The translations under genes and the position numbers were made by a program. A stretch of DNA of 64,000 nucleotides from Sulfurimonas aquatica. GTDB lineage: Bacteria > Campylobacterota > Campylobacteria > Campylobacterales > Sulfurimonadaceae. Positions 38,205-47,000 of this stretch are shown piece after piece. The notes beneath the pieces were generated by a model. The model saw nothing but the letters and a program-made list of their open reading frames with translations. It was not told where the DNA came from and ran no database searches. Position 1 is the first letter of the stretch, and each line of letters starts with the position of its first letter. The DNA is taken from assembly GCF_017357825.1 (NCBI RefSeq), contig NZ_CP046072.1, positions 1,674,001 through 1,738,000 of the forward strand, read 5' to 3'.

Positions 38205-39215
38205 AGGTTTTTTAACCTTTTTGGCCTTAAACTCTTTACTTGCTATATTTTCTAAAAATACAGTTGCATAAGAGCCTTTTGGAAGAGTAAACGCTATGTT
38301 CATCTTATCAAAATCATTTGTATACTTCATCTCTATGTCTTTTGGAAAGATTATCGCTTCGCGACGAAGCCCCTTATCATAAAGAAACCCATCATCATAC
38401 TTTGCTTCTATCTCTGCTGCAGCACCAGTTGAGCGGTAAACTCCACGACCACATAAGAGTCCAGTTGGAACTACTTTTTTAGCCTCAAAATCTTTTTGTT
38501 GTGGTTGTTTTGGAGTAAAAAGCTTCCCCTTGGAGTCAATATACAGGTCACCCTCAAGAAGTAAAAATTTACCACCATTTTGCTCACGGCTCATCTTAAC
38601 ACGCTCAGCTAGCCACTCATTAAAATAAACACTTTGGTAAATAGATATCAGAAACTTTTTTAGCTTTGCGTCTTCAATGTGTAGGTCACCAGCTATCATT
38701 TTCTTTGCTTGTTCTATAGAGTCTCCATCACGACCAAAGCGCTGGTAACCAAAGTAGTTTGGAAGTCCAAGCTTTTCACTTTTTCTGGCCAATTTTTCTA
38801 TCTGTCCAGCTTGAATTTGATTTACTTCAAAGAGGTTAATTGTGAAGCGATTCCCAACTAGATCACCCATTCTTATAGCATGTGAGTGTCTTTTTGAGCT
38901 TAGTATCTTTATCTGAGGATGCTTAAATCTCTTCAACTCTTTTTCATATCTAGCTTCTATAGAGATATACTGAGTTGTAGTTGCATGCTTATCTTTTAAA
39001 CCTGCATAACCTATTTTCTCCGCATTTAAATTTAAATATTTTGCAAACTCGGCTATCATATCCCAAGTAGTCATCTCTACTTTTTTTATATGCAAGATTG
39101 TATAGTTTCCACTACCCTTCCAGTCCAGTCCTATCTCATCAACTATAAAGTCATCTTCATTTTGCTCAAACTTAAAGTGTATTGGCTCTTTTTCTTCTAA
39201 GTATATTCGTTGCAA
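38196..39215 (-). CDS. truD: tRNA pseudouridine(13) synthase
   Basis: TruD makes pseudouridine at tRNA position 13. The 339-residue protein has the catalytic Asp75 in GYAGLKDKHATT (equivalent to E. coli Asp80), GNRFTINL and the PNYFGYQRFGRDGDS segment with the conserved Phe/Tyr, all diagnostic. Length is normal. The start is a TTG at 39213-39215 with AAGGA 7 bases upstream; an ATG there is in a different frame. The gene follows ribF after a large palindrome. Confidence 0.94.
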   Translation of the reverse strand: MQRIYLEEKEPIHFKFEQNEDDFIVDEIGLDWKGSGNYTILHIKKVEMTTWDMIAEFAKYLNLNAEKIGYAGLKDKHATTTQYISIEARYEKELKRFKHPQIKILSSKRHSHAIRMGDLVGNRFTINLFEVNQIQAGQIEKLARKSEKLGLPNYFGYQRFGRDGDSIEQAKKMIAGDLHIEDAKLKKFLISIYQSVYFNEWLAERVKMSREQNGGKFLLLEGDLYIDSKGKLFTPKQPQQKDFEAKKVVPTGLLCGRGVYRSTGAAAEIEAKYDDGFLYDKGLRREAIIFPKDIEMKYTNDFDKMNIAFTLPKGSYATVFLENIASKEFKAKKVKKPKK

Positions 39216-39256
39216 TTGTGCATCCTTGTTTCTTATCTGTTATTCTTGTTTTATAA

Positions 39257-39323
39257 GCATAGAAGCGTATTTTATAGGCTCAGACCAAAGGGAGGATTTG
39301 TCCTATAAAATACTCTTCTATGC
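39257..39323. repeat. Large inverted repeat between ribF and truD
   Basis: Two 22-base arms (39257-39278 and 39302-39323) are inverted copies with a single mismatch, separated by 23 bases. A further TTATAAG/CTTATAA pair flanks them. It starts directly after the ribF stop and ends before the truD ribosome site. It could be a terminator, an RNA processing site or a small palindromic element; no strong T-run follows. Confidence 0.6.
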
Positions 39324-39330
39324 GATTAGC

Positions 39331-40179
39331 TTATAACTGTAAAAACTTCAACTCTTTTGAGGCTTTTGCTATATCTTTTTGTATCATTTTTTTCAACTCT
39401 TCTAGTGAATCAAACTTTTCGTTGCCTCTTATGTATGCAACAAAACTTATCTCAACTCTCTCTTTACATGTCACTTCGCCATCTAAAATGTGCGTCTCTA
39501 TGGCAAAACTGCCATCGGTTGTAACACGATGACCTACAAATGAGACAGATGGGTGAAAATGCTCTTCATCGTTTATACGAGTGAGAGTAGCATAAACACC
39601 CTCTTTTGGCATTAAGAACTCTGTTGCTTGAACATTTATAGTTGCTACAAGCTCTTTTGCTCCTATGCCCTGCCCTCTAATATGCTTGCCAATTATAGTA
39701 TAGTTATGACCTAAAAACTCATTGGCACTTTTAATATCGCCTATTTGAAGTTTCGCTCTAATCTTATGAGAGTGAACAGAGTCATTTTTGTGTGTCACTT
39801 CATCTACGACAACAACTTCACCATCAAATAGCTCAGTTAAGTCCACATAAGAGTATCTTCTATCTTTTCCAAAATGAAAGTCATATCCAACTACTATTTT
39901 TTCTAAATCTACAAACTTCTCATTTAAAAGCTTCATAAATCCCACTCCATCTAAATGACGAATAGACTCAAGCTCTAAATATATGATGTTTTTATTAGTA
40001 AATTTTTCTCTACACCTCTTTGGCGTTAGGTTAGCATAGCCAGTCTCTATGACTACTATCGTACCATTTTCTCCTAACTCATTAAAAAGTGCTTGATGCC
40101 CTATGTGCATACCATCAAAACCACCTATGGCTATGGTAGTACTATTTTTTATAGTAGTAACAGTATTCAAGATTACCAT
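39331..40179 (-). CDS. ribF: Bifunctional riboflavin kinase / FAD synthetase
   Basis: RibF phosphorylates riboflavin to FMN and adenylates it to FAD. The 282-residue protein has the nucleotidyltransferase site GGFDGMHIGHQALF (18-31) with the HxGH motif and a C-terminal riboflavin-kinase domain with RGQGIGAKEL and the VEISFVAYIRGNEKFDSLEE segment. The open frame starts with an ATG at 40179 overlapping tlyA by 38 bases. A TTG three codons later (40170) has AAAGGA at better distance and may be the real start. It pairs with tlyA upstream, as in C. jejuni. Confidence 0.92.
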   Translation of the reverse strand: MVILNTVTTIKNSTTIAIGGFDGMHIGHQALFNELGENGTIVVIETGYANLTPKRCREKFTNKNIIYLELESIRHLDGVGFMKLLNEKFVDLEKIVVGYDFHFGKDRRYSYVDLTELFDGEVVVVDEVTHKNDSVHSHKIRAKLQIGDIKSANEFLGHNYTIIGKHIRGQGIGAKELVATINVQATEFLMPKEGVYATLTRINDEEHFHPSVSFVGHRVTTDGSFAIETHILDGEVTCKERVEISFVAYIRGNEKFDSLEELKKMIQKDIAKASKELKFLQL

Positions 40180-40855
40180 CCTTTCCAGTTAGTTGTGATG
40201 GAGACTTCTTCACTAAATCCCACTTTAAAAGCAGACATGCGTCTTCAAATCTCTGCATAGCATTTGCTATGGCTCTTTTATCTACTACAACACCATTTTT
40301 GTCGCGTTTAGCTTCTCGTCCCACTTCAAACTGTGGTTTAAATAGTAAGATGATATTTTCTTGTGAAAGTCTATGAACGTCATCAAGTATATAGAAAAGC
40401 GATATAAACGCCACATCACTCACAACTATCTCAAATAGTTTATCAGACTCAAAAGCTCTTATGTCACAACTCTCATATGAGTGCACACGGCTATCATCTT
40501 TAAGTGATTTGTGAAGCTGGTCGGTTCCAACATCTACAGCAGTTACTTCGCTAGCTCCATACTCTAAAAGAACCTGCGTAAAGCCACCTGTAGATGAGCC
40601 TATATCTAACGCGACACTATTTTGGATATCTAAATCGATTTCTTTTAAAAACTCATCGAGTTTATGAGCTGAACGCGAGACATACTGTTTATGTTCTTTG
40701 ATAGTTACTCTATCATTCTCTGGCTCTACCTTAAAAGAGCTCTTAGTGATAAGTTCACCATTTACACTCACAAATGAGTTTTTTATCATCATTTGTGCTT
40801 TAGTTCTACTATCTGCTAATTTTTCATCAACTAAATAGTTGTCTAGTCTCACCAA
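40142..40855 (-). CDS. tlyA: TlyA-family rRNA 2'-O-methyltransferase
   Basis: The 237-residue protein has an N-terminal S4 RNA-binding domain (about 1-60, VRLDNYLVDEKLADSRTKAQ) and an FtsJ/RrmJ-like methyltransferase domain with SAM motif VALDIGSSTGGFTQVLLEYG. TlyA methylates 2'-OH groups in 16S and/or 23S rRNA; Campylobacter has the short form. The older name haemolysin A is misleading. Start is a TTG at 40853-40855, or the GTG next to it. It overlaps ribF downstream by 38 bases. Confidence 0.92.
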   Translation of the reverse strand: MVRLDNYLVDEKLADSRTKAQMMIKNSFVSVNGELITKSSFKVEPENDRVTIKEHKQYVSRSAHKLDEFLKEIDLDIQNSVALDIGSSTGGFTQVLLEYGASEVTAVDVGTDQLHKSLKDDSRVHSYESCDIRAFESDKLFEIVVSDVAFISLFYILDDVHRLSQENIILLFKPQFEVGREAKRDKNGVVVDKRAIANAMQRFEDACLLLKWDLVKKSPSQLTGKDGNLEYCYYYKK

Positions 40856-40910
40856 AATAAGGCCCTTAAATATAAAGATTTATCTTATTTTACAATAATC
40901 TTGTTAAAAA

Positions 40911-41333
40911 CTAGCCTTTTACCTTTACTAAGAACTTTGTCCCACGAATCCCGACAACACCCTCTGGAGTTTTTAATTGAAAGTTTTCTGGTGCCACTTC
41001 ACCTATCTTTCCAGACTCAAAAGATACAGAACCCTTCGTTAATGATAAATCAAATGCATACTCTTTTTCTATTGGTTTAAATATATACTTGTCTATGCTA
41101 AAAATACTATTAGAACCCAAAACCAGGCTTGAGTTATCATTAAAAATCACTACGACTTTTGAATCATTTTCCGTCATAATCACATCTTTACTAGAGAGTT
41201 TAGCCCCTTTTGTTAAAGAGACTACTTTTGCATTACTTTTAAGCGTAGCAACTCCCTCAACACTTTTTACTATTGCGACTTCTTCTGCATTAAGAGCTAA
41301 TGCTAAAAACAGAACCATTAAAAATAACTTCAT
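40911..41333 (-). CDS. Secreted FecR-domain protein
   Basis: The 140-residue product has a signal peptide (about 1-16, MKLFLMVLFLALALNA) and a FecR-like beta domain: KSVEGVATLKSNAKVV, LSSKDVIMTENDSKVVVIF and the C-terminal TPEGVVGIRGTKFLVKV that is typical of FecR repeats (TPxGxxxxRGTxF). It has no membrane helix after the signal peptide and so differs from sigma regulators like FecR of iron transport. In several bacteria such proteins are encoded beside CHASE2 receptors, so it may be the periplasmic partner of the neighbouring protein. AGGAG sits 6 bases before the ATG, 16 bases after the upstream gene. Confidence 0.8.
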   Translation of the reverse strand: MKLFLMVLFLALALNAEEVAIVKSVEGVATLKSNAKVVSLTKGAKLSSKDVIMTENDSKVVVIFNDNSSLVLGSNSIFSIDKYIFKPIEKEYAFDLSLTKGSVSFESGKIGEVAPENFQLKTPEGVVGIRGTKFLVKVKG

Positions 41334-41349
41334 CTAAACTCCTCTTATT

Positions 41350-43293
41350 TTATGAGTACATATTGTCTTTATAATTCTCAGCAATACTTTTAAACTCATC
41401 TTGAATCTCTAAAAATGCTTCAACCATTACAGGGTCGAAGTGCTTGCCCTTGCCATCAACTATGATGTCTATAGTTCTCTCGTAACTAAATGGCTCTTTG
41501 TAGACTCTTTTACTTACAAGTGCATCATAAACATCTGAGAGTGCCATAAAACGAGCTTCTAACGGTATGTCATGACCTGAAAGTCCCTCAGGATAACCGC
41601 TTCCATCCCACTTTTCATGATGATAGTGTGCGATATTTCTTGCCATCACAAAAAAGTCATTTGCCTTATAACTAGAGATGGCGTTATTAATTATATGCTT
41701 GCCCAAATCAGCATGCGTTTTCATTACCTCATATTCTAGGGCAGTTAGTCTACCATTCTTCTTTAAAATGGCATCTTCAATCCCAACCTTACCCAAATCA
41801 TGCAGTGGTGCTGTCCTATACATCATCTCTATAGTCTCATAAGAGAGTTCATCTTTATACATGCCTTTTTCATACATATATGTAGCAAGGTGTTTAATAT
41901 ACTTTTTTGTTCTAATGATATGCGCGCCTGTTTCGATGTCATGTACTTCAGCGACATGAACCATACTATCAAGAAGCGCTACGTGAGAGCGGTTAAGCTC
42001 TTCACTAAAAGCCTTTCGCTCATAAGTATCTATGACAATATATGCCAAACCTATGATGAAGAAGTGTATATGATATGGAAATAAAAAATAACCTATAGAG
42101 ATATTAACGCCATTAATCAACTGATACATATACAGTGTCATTGAGGAGATGAGAGCACCTACGAAGAGTACTAATATCATCTTATTATATTTTTTAACAA
42201 GTAAAAAGAAAAACAGGAGACTTAAAAAGAGTGAAATTAAAACATTTACATAAGCATAAGAGTCTGGCTGATAGAGTAAAGAGCCACCAAGTAGGTTGTC
42301 AATAAGAGTAGCATGGATACTAACACCCACTACCCTCTTCCCACCAGATATAGTCACCTGATCATGTAGACCAACTGCAGAAGAGCCTATAAGGACTATT
42401 TTACCCATAAGCATATCTTGTGGGATATTTCCACTTATAACATCGATGAGAGAAACTTTTTTATACCACTCATCAGAGTAGTAGTTAAGAAGTACATCTG
42501 CATGTTTATCAGTTTTAACTTTATGCCCTAAAATTTCAAAACTCTTCTCTTTTGTCAACTCTAAATCAGGGTCTATACTTAGCAGAGTAGCTAGTGAAAA
42601 TGTTGGAATATACTGAGTGTTGTAAGATCGAAAGAGAGGCATACGACGTAAAATCCCATCCTCATCTATTGTCGCGTTTAAAAAACCAAAATTATCGGTT
42701 GCATTTCTAATGACTTCTGTATTAAGAGTCATATATTTTGACTCTCGTATATCAAACTTCGCTAGGTCAATATCTATACTTTTAAAAATATTACTATTGT
42801 TGTTTGATATATGCTCACTGCTCAGATATATGCCAAGTGTACTCTGCGTCTCTTTTAGGGATGATGCAAAGATCTTGTCATTATCTTGAAGGTTTAGATT
42901 TATACCAGTTATACTACTTACTATGTTGAAAAAGTCTTTATAAAAAGAGATGATTTGCGAAGGAGAAGTACGATCTTTTTCTGGAAATATCAAGTCAAGT
43001 CCAATAGCACTTGGTGAATAAGAGTCTATCTTATCTACTGCTTCTGCTAAAACTATTCTTGGCCAAGGCCATTGTCCTAAAGCATTGATACTCTTCTCAT
43101 CAATGTCAACTATAACAACATGGGACTCACCCTTTTCTTCTTCAAAACTACCGATAATTTGCTGTGCAATATCATAAATCTTATAATCTACTATCTTGGT
43201 AGTACCACTCACATAAAGGATATAGTGAGTTAAAACAGTAAACGCGACAATGACAAGATATGTAATAGTTACTTTTATTTTTAACGAATTAAT
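41350..43293 (-). CDS. CHASE2 sensor with HD-GYP domain (predicted c-di-GMP phosphodiesterase)
   Basis: Using the start at 43293, the protein has 647 residues: a first membrane helix (about 9-27), an extracytoplasmic CHASE2 sensor (about 35-335; VDIDEKSINALGQWPWPR), three helices (about 345-420) and a cytoplasmic HD-GYP domain. The latter has HD at 498-499 (APLHDLGKVGI), HADLGKHI and the GYP at 566-568 (HHEKWDGSGYP). Such domains hydrolyse c-di-GMP to GMP. No canonical ATG/GTG/TTG precedes the first helix; the first in-frame GTG is at 43212 and would remove it. An ATT at 43291-43293 has AGAAGGG at ideal distance. It overlaps the ompA-like gene by 13 bases and is followed by the FecR gene. Confidence 0.85.
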   Translation of the reverse strand: MNSLKIKVTITYLVIVAFTVLTHYILYVSGTTKIVDYKIYDIAQQIIGSFEEEKGESHVVIVDIDEKSINALGQWPWPRIVLAEAVDKIDSYSPSAIGLDLIFPEKDRTSPSQIISFYKDFFNIVSSITGINLNLQDNDKIFASSLKETQSTLGIYLSSEHISNNNSNIFKSIDIDLAKFDIRESKYMTLNTEVIRNATDNFGFLNATIDEDGILRRMPLFRSYNTQYIPTFSLATLLSIDPDLELTKEKSFEILGHKVKTDKHADVLLNYYSDEWYKKVSLIDVISGNIPQDMLMGKIVLIGSSAVGLHDQVTISGGKRVVGVSIHATLIDNLLGGSLLYQPDSYAYVNVLISLFLSLLFFFLLVKKYNKMILVLFVGALISSMTLYMYQLINGVNISIGYFLFPYHIHFFIIGLAYIVIDTYERKAFSEELNRSHVALLDSMVHVAEVHDIETGAHIIRTKKYIKHLATYMYEKGMYKDELSYETIEMMYRTAPLHDLGKVGIEDAILKKNGRLTALEYEVMKTHADLGKHIINNAISSYKANDFFVMARNIAHYHHEKWDGSGYPEGLSGHDIPLEARFMALSDVYDALVSKRVYKEPFSYERTIDIIVDGKGKHFDPVMVEAFLEIQDEFKSIAENYKDNMYS

Positions 43294-43928
43294 ATTTCAA
43301 CCCTTCTGTTAAGTTCTTCGTACACACCAGGATCAGTTTGAACTGCTAAATTTGCATCTCCGTACCATTCAACACTCAAGTTTTCATAGACCAATCCAGC
43401 CTTAATTAAAAGCTTGGAAATATTTTCTGCTCTTTGCCTTGATATACTTTCTTTATACTCCAAACTACCTTTAGTATCCGAATGTCCAATTATCTTTATG
43501 TATAAATCTTTTTTGTTTTTAGAATACTCTACTATTTCATTTATCTTTTCATTTGACTCTAAAGTTGAAGAGTTTATTTTAAAATATATAAGATACTTGA
43601 GGGATTTTGCATATATGTGTTTAGAGAGTTGTGTAAATATTTTTTCAAACTCTTCTTTTGAGATATCTCTTGGTTGTGTAGGTGCTTTTTTTGCAGAGAG
43701 TATGTTGACGACTTGATTTGCTTTGTCCACAACAACCGAGCTCATACTGTTTTTAACTGTAATAGAGCTATCTTTCTTTTCGCCCTCCGCTAAGACTATT
43801 ATAGTTTTTGGTGATTCCCTTTTTACCACGTCAGTATAAGGATAGTACTCATCATCAAGATTATACTTAAAGTCAGCAGATAAGCTCAATCCAAAAAACA
43901 ATATAAAATAGTAAAAAAATATTTTCAT
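43281..43928 (-). CDS. OmpA-family peptidoglycan-binding protein
   Basis: The 215-residue protein has a signal peptide (about 1-18) without a lipobox Cys, a linker region, and a C-terminal OmpA-like domain. In that domain D151 (IIGHSDTKGS) and R166 (SRQRAENI) match the two residues of E. coli OmpA that hold diaminopimelate in peptidoglycan, and the end carries NRRVEI. It thus probably anchors to the cell wall. The N-terminal part has no beta-barrel, so it is not a porin. It is the first gene of the operon with the CHASE2/HD-GYP and FecR genes. Confidence 0.85.
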   Translation of the reverse strand: MKIFFYYFILFFGLSLSADFKYNLDDEYYPYTDVVKRESPKTIIVLAEGEKKDSSITVKNSMSSVVVDKANQVVNILSAKKAPTQPRDISKEEFEKIFTQLSKHIYAKSLKYLIYFKINSSTLESNEKINEIVEYSKNKKDLYIKIIGHSDTKGSLEYKESISRQRAENISKLLIKAGLVYENLSVEWYGDANLAVQTDPGVYEELNRRVEILIR

Positions 43929-43965
43929 TATTATTCCTTCATTATATTCTAGCTTATTTGGCTTA

Positions 43966-43971
43966 ATTATA
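43966..43971 (-). promoter_or_regulatory. Putative -10 box of the OmpA/CHASE2-HD-GYP/FecR operon
   Basis: TATAAT on the minus strand in AGGATATAATTAAG lies 37 bases before the ATG at 43928. It follows the terminator of the adhesin gene, so the operon has its own promoter. A second TATAAT (43941-43946) is too near the ribosome site. Confidence 0.45.
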
Positions 43972-43988
43972 TCCTTAGTGTGTAAATT

Positions 43989-44019
43989 AAAAGAACCTCT
44001 GAGGCTTTGAGGTTCTTTT
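43989..44019 (-). terminator. Rho-independent terminator of the giant adhesin gene
   Basis: AAAAGAACCTC, a 9-base loop and GAGGTTCTTTT form a perfect 11-bp stem; on the minus strand the 3' arm ends in TTTT and is followed by AATTT. It begins 5 bases after the adhesin stop. Confidence 0.8.
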
Positions 44020-44024
44020 CTTAG

Positions 44025-47000
44025 CTATATGATATTGTCATTTATATCTGTGTCGATTTTTACTGTCACTGAAGCATCACCACTATTAGTATAGGTATCA
44101 TATGTGTTTGCACCTTCAGTTACTGGTCCTCCTTTAGTCCAAGTGTTTCCACCTTCATCTAAAACATTTACAGTATCTCCTGAGTCACCATCTATTTTTA
44201 GTTCATTATTGACATCTGTCAGACCAACAACATCAGCTAATGAGAGATTAGTTAATGTATGTGCATCATTTCCACTATCTGCATCACTATTTAAGTCAAT
44301 AACTTCAAAGTTTTTAACTTTATCGTTTGCAATTGTTGAGAAGTCAATTCCTTCATTTAAAGTTGCTCCGCTAAATACTAAAGTGTCATCAGTAGCAGTT
44401 ATACCTGTTTGCTCGTCTCCCGCATCAATTGAAGTTTTAGTAGAGTCATATACAACCACTTCATCTCCATCAAGACTAATAGTCACAGAACCAATGTCAC
44501 TATCGCCATCTGCATCAGTAATCGCATAAGCTAAAGTCATATCAAAGTCAGTGTTATAATCTATTGCACTGATACCCTGAATACCTAGCTTAAACGAACT
44601 CTCATTTCCAGCTAAGAACTCAACACTAGTAATAGCATGACTGTTAGCACTTTTAACTGTGTACTCTAACTCTGTTGTATAATCAGAATCTTGTGTTAAA
44701 AGAATAGTTTCAGTTGTAGTTGCTGTTTTAACAGTTATATAAAGCTCATCGCCAGATTTTTCAGACCCAAAGTTAAAGAGTTTAATATCCATTGATGAGA
44801 CTTCATTTGCTGTTGAAGAATTACCAGAGCCATCAGATCCAACTGTTGCAAAATCAAATATAAGTTGCTGTCCTGCATTCATATTATTACTATCAACACC
44901 TATATAAAAATTATTTGTATTTACTGTATGCTCAGGAGTTGGACTTGATATCTCAGCTGCTGTATCTTCTATCAGATCATGTGCAACTACAATTGCATTT
45001 ACACCGGAATCACTTCCATCGGTATTATTGAAACCTAAGATAATCGTATCGTTATTTCCACCACCTGGGAGTACTATACCACCATCTATTTTCACTTCAA
45101 CCCCTAGTAGTGCACTTGGCTGATTGTACGTTACTGTTGAACCACCGGTTGCAATATCATTATCCCCATCAGCTGGAGCTATTGTAACAGTATATACAGT
45201 TCCACTGGTAGTTGTTGAACCTGTAACAGTTCCTGCAACACTATTGTAAGTATTTACCACAAGTTCACCACCTACATATAGGTCAGGGATATTTGATTTA
45301 GCTGTATCCCATGTAAATGTGTTTCCACCATCAGTAGAGAAGTAAGTATCTATACTCTCTGATATAGTTCCACTAAAACCTACTTCGTTTGCCATAATTA
45401 GAGTGTTGTCACCTATGATAGGTGTATCATTACTACTAATAATATCCAGAGTTACCGTTGCGCTTGCCGTATCACTATTACTCAGCTCTTGTGATGTTGC
45501 AGTAGACACAAGTTTAAATCCATTTGAAGCGAGTGTATTAGTAACTGTAATAGTCAGTCCAACTAGCTGAGTTTGTATAAATGTCCATGTATCAGTAGTA
45601 GTATTGTAACTACCTTGATTAAAGAAGTCAGTCGAATCAATTTTTGTACCTGTATTATCCTGAACAACTAAAGTAACATCTTGTAACTCTTCGTTTTGAG
45701 CACTTTGAGTATCTGTATCTGCTAAATAATTAGTGATATTTACATCGTACATTGTATTTGTAGCACCAACTGTCTCCTGAGCTGCAAAAGAGGTAATATT
45801 TGCTGCACTACTATTAACATTTGAAACTAATATTGTATCAAATCCTGTCATGTCAACTGACTCAGCAACTCCTGAAGTAAGTTGTCCTACCGATATCTGA
45901 CTAATACTTACAATATCTGTTCCAGAGAGTGTCCCTCCGTATATCGTCAAGCCCCCATTTGTATAGCTTATATCAATATCAAAGAACCCACTTAGCACTG
46001 TATCAAAAGACTGATAAACAAAATCCCCTTTTCCAATATCAAAAGATATACTTGTATCAACAAGTACACCAGCTGATACATCTTCTGTAGTACCAACACT
46101 CCCATTCGTATCTATTAAGTTCCATGCATTTGAATCAATAATATTTTCAATAATAGCTTCATTAAAACTAATCGTAATATCCGGTGTGTCGGCAACCGCT
46201 GTCACAGTTACGTTTGCAGTCGCGCCTGTTCTCTCTCCAGTAACTTTATCAACTTTAACATACGAGAAAGTATCTGTTCCAGAAAAGTCTGTATTTGCAG
46301 TATATGTAAGAGTGCCATCTCCATTATCTGTTACACTTCCATTAGCTCCCTCTCCCGATTTTATATAGTTGTAATTTGCATCAGCTGCTGTTGTCACTGT
46401 AGTTGTATTTGCTATTGCAACACCATCTTTTTCTTCACTTATACTCAATGTCAATGCATCTACTATAACTGTGTCACCACTAACACTATTACCAGCTGGA
46501 GAAATTGCTGCATCTGTTGTTGTAGCAGTTAAAACTAGAGATTCATTTCCTTCAGTTAGTGCATCTGTAGAAGTAGTGACCCTTACTAAAAATGAAGGGA
46601 TAATAGTCGCCGATGCAGCCATTGTAACAGCTCCAGATACATTTACCCAAGTAGCTCCCTCATCTAAAGAGTACTCATATGTTGCAAGATAATCTGTTCC
46701 AGATATAGCCTCTCCACTGAGAGCTAAAGTAACATCCGTAGTCGTAGCCTTTGTATTTGTTAATGCAACTTCAAAGATTGCACTACTTCCTTCGGTTACC
46801 GAATTTGGAGCACTCACAGTTAATGATGGAAACTCAGTAATCGTTGTTCCAGCAGATGCAACTGTATTTGCCAAACTAGTAAGTGTTCCTGAACCAGCAG
46901 CATCTATAGTTGCAGTTAAAGTAAGACTCTCCCCGTCATCTGAAGTTGGACTATCATCTATGGTTTTCACTTTAATATCTGCACGAGTTTCACCATTTGG

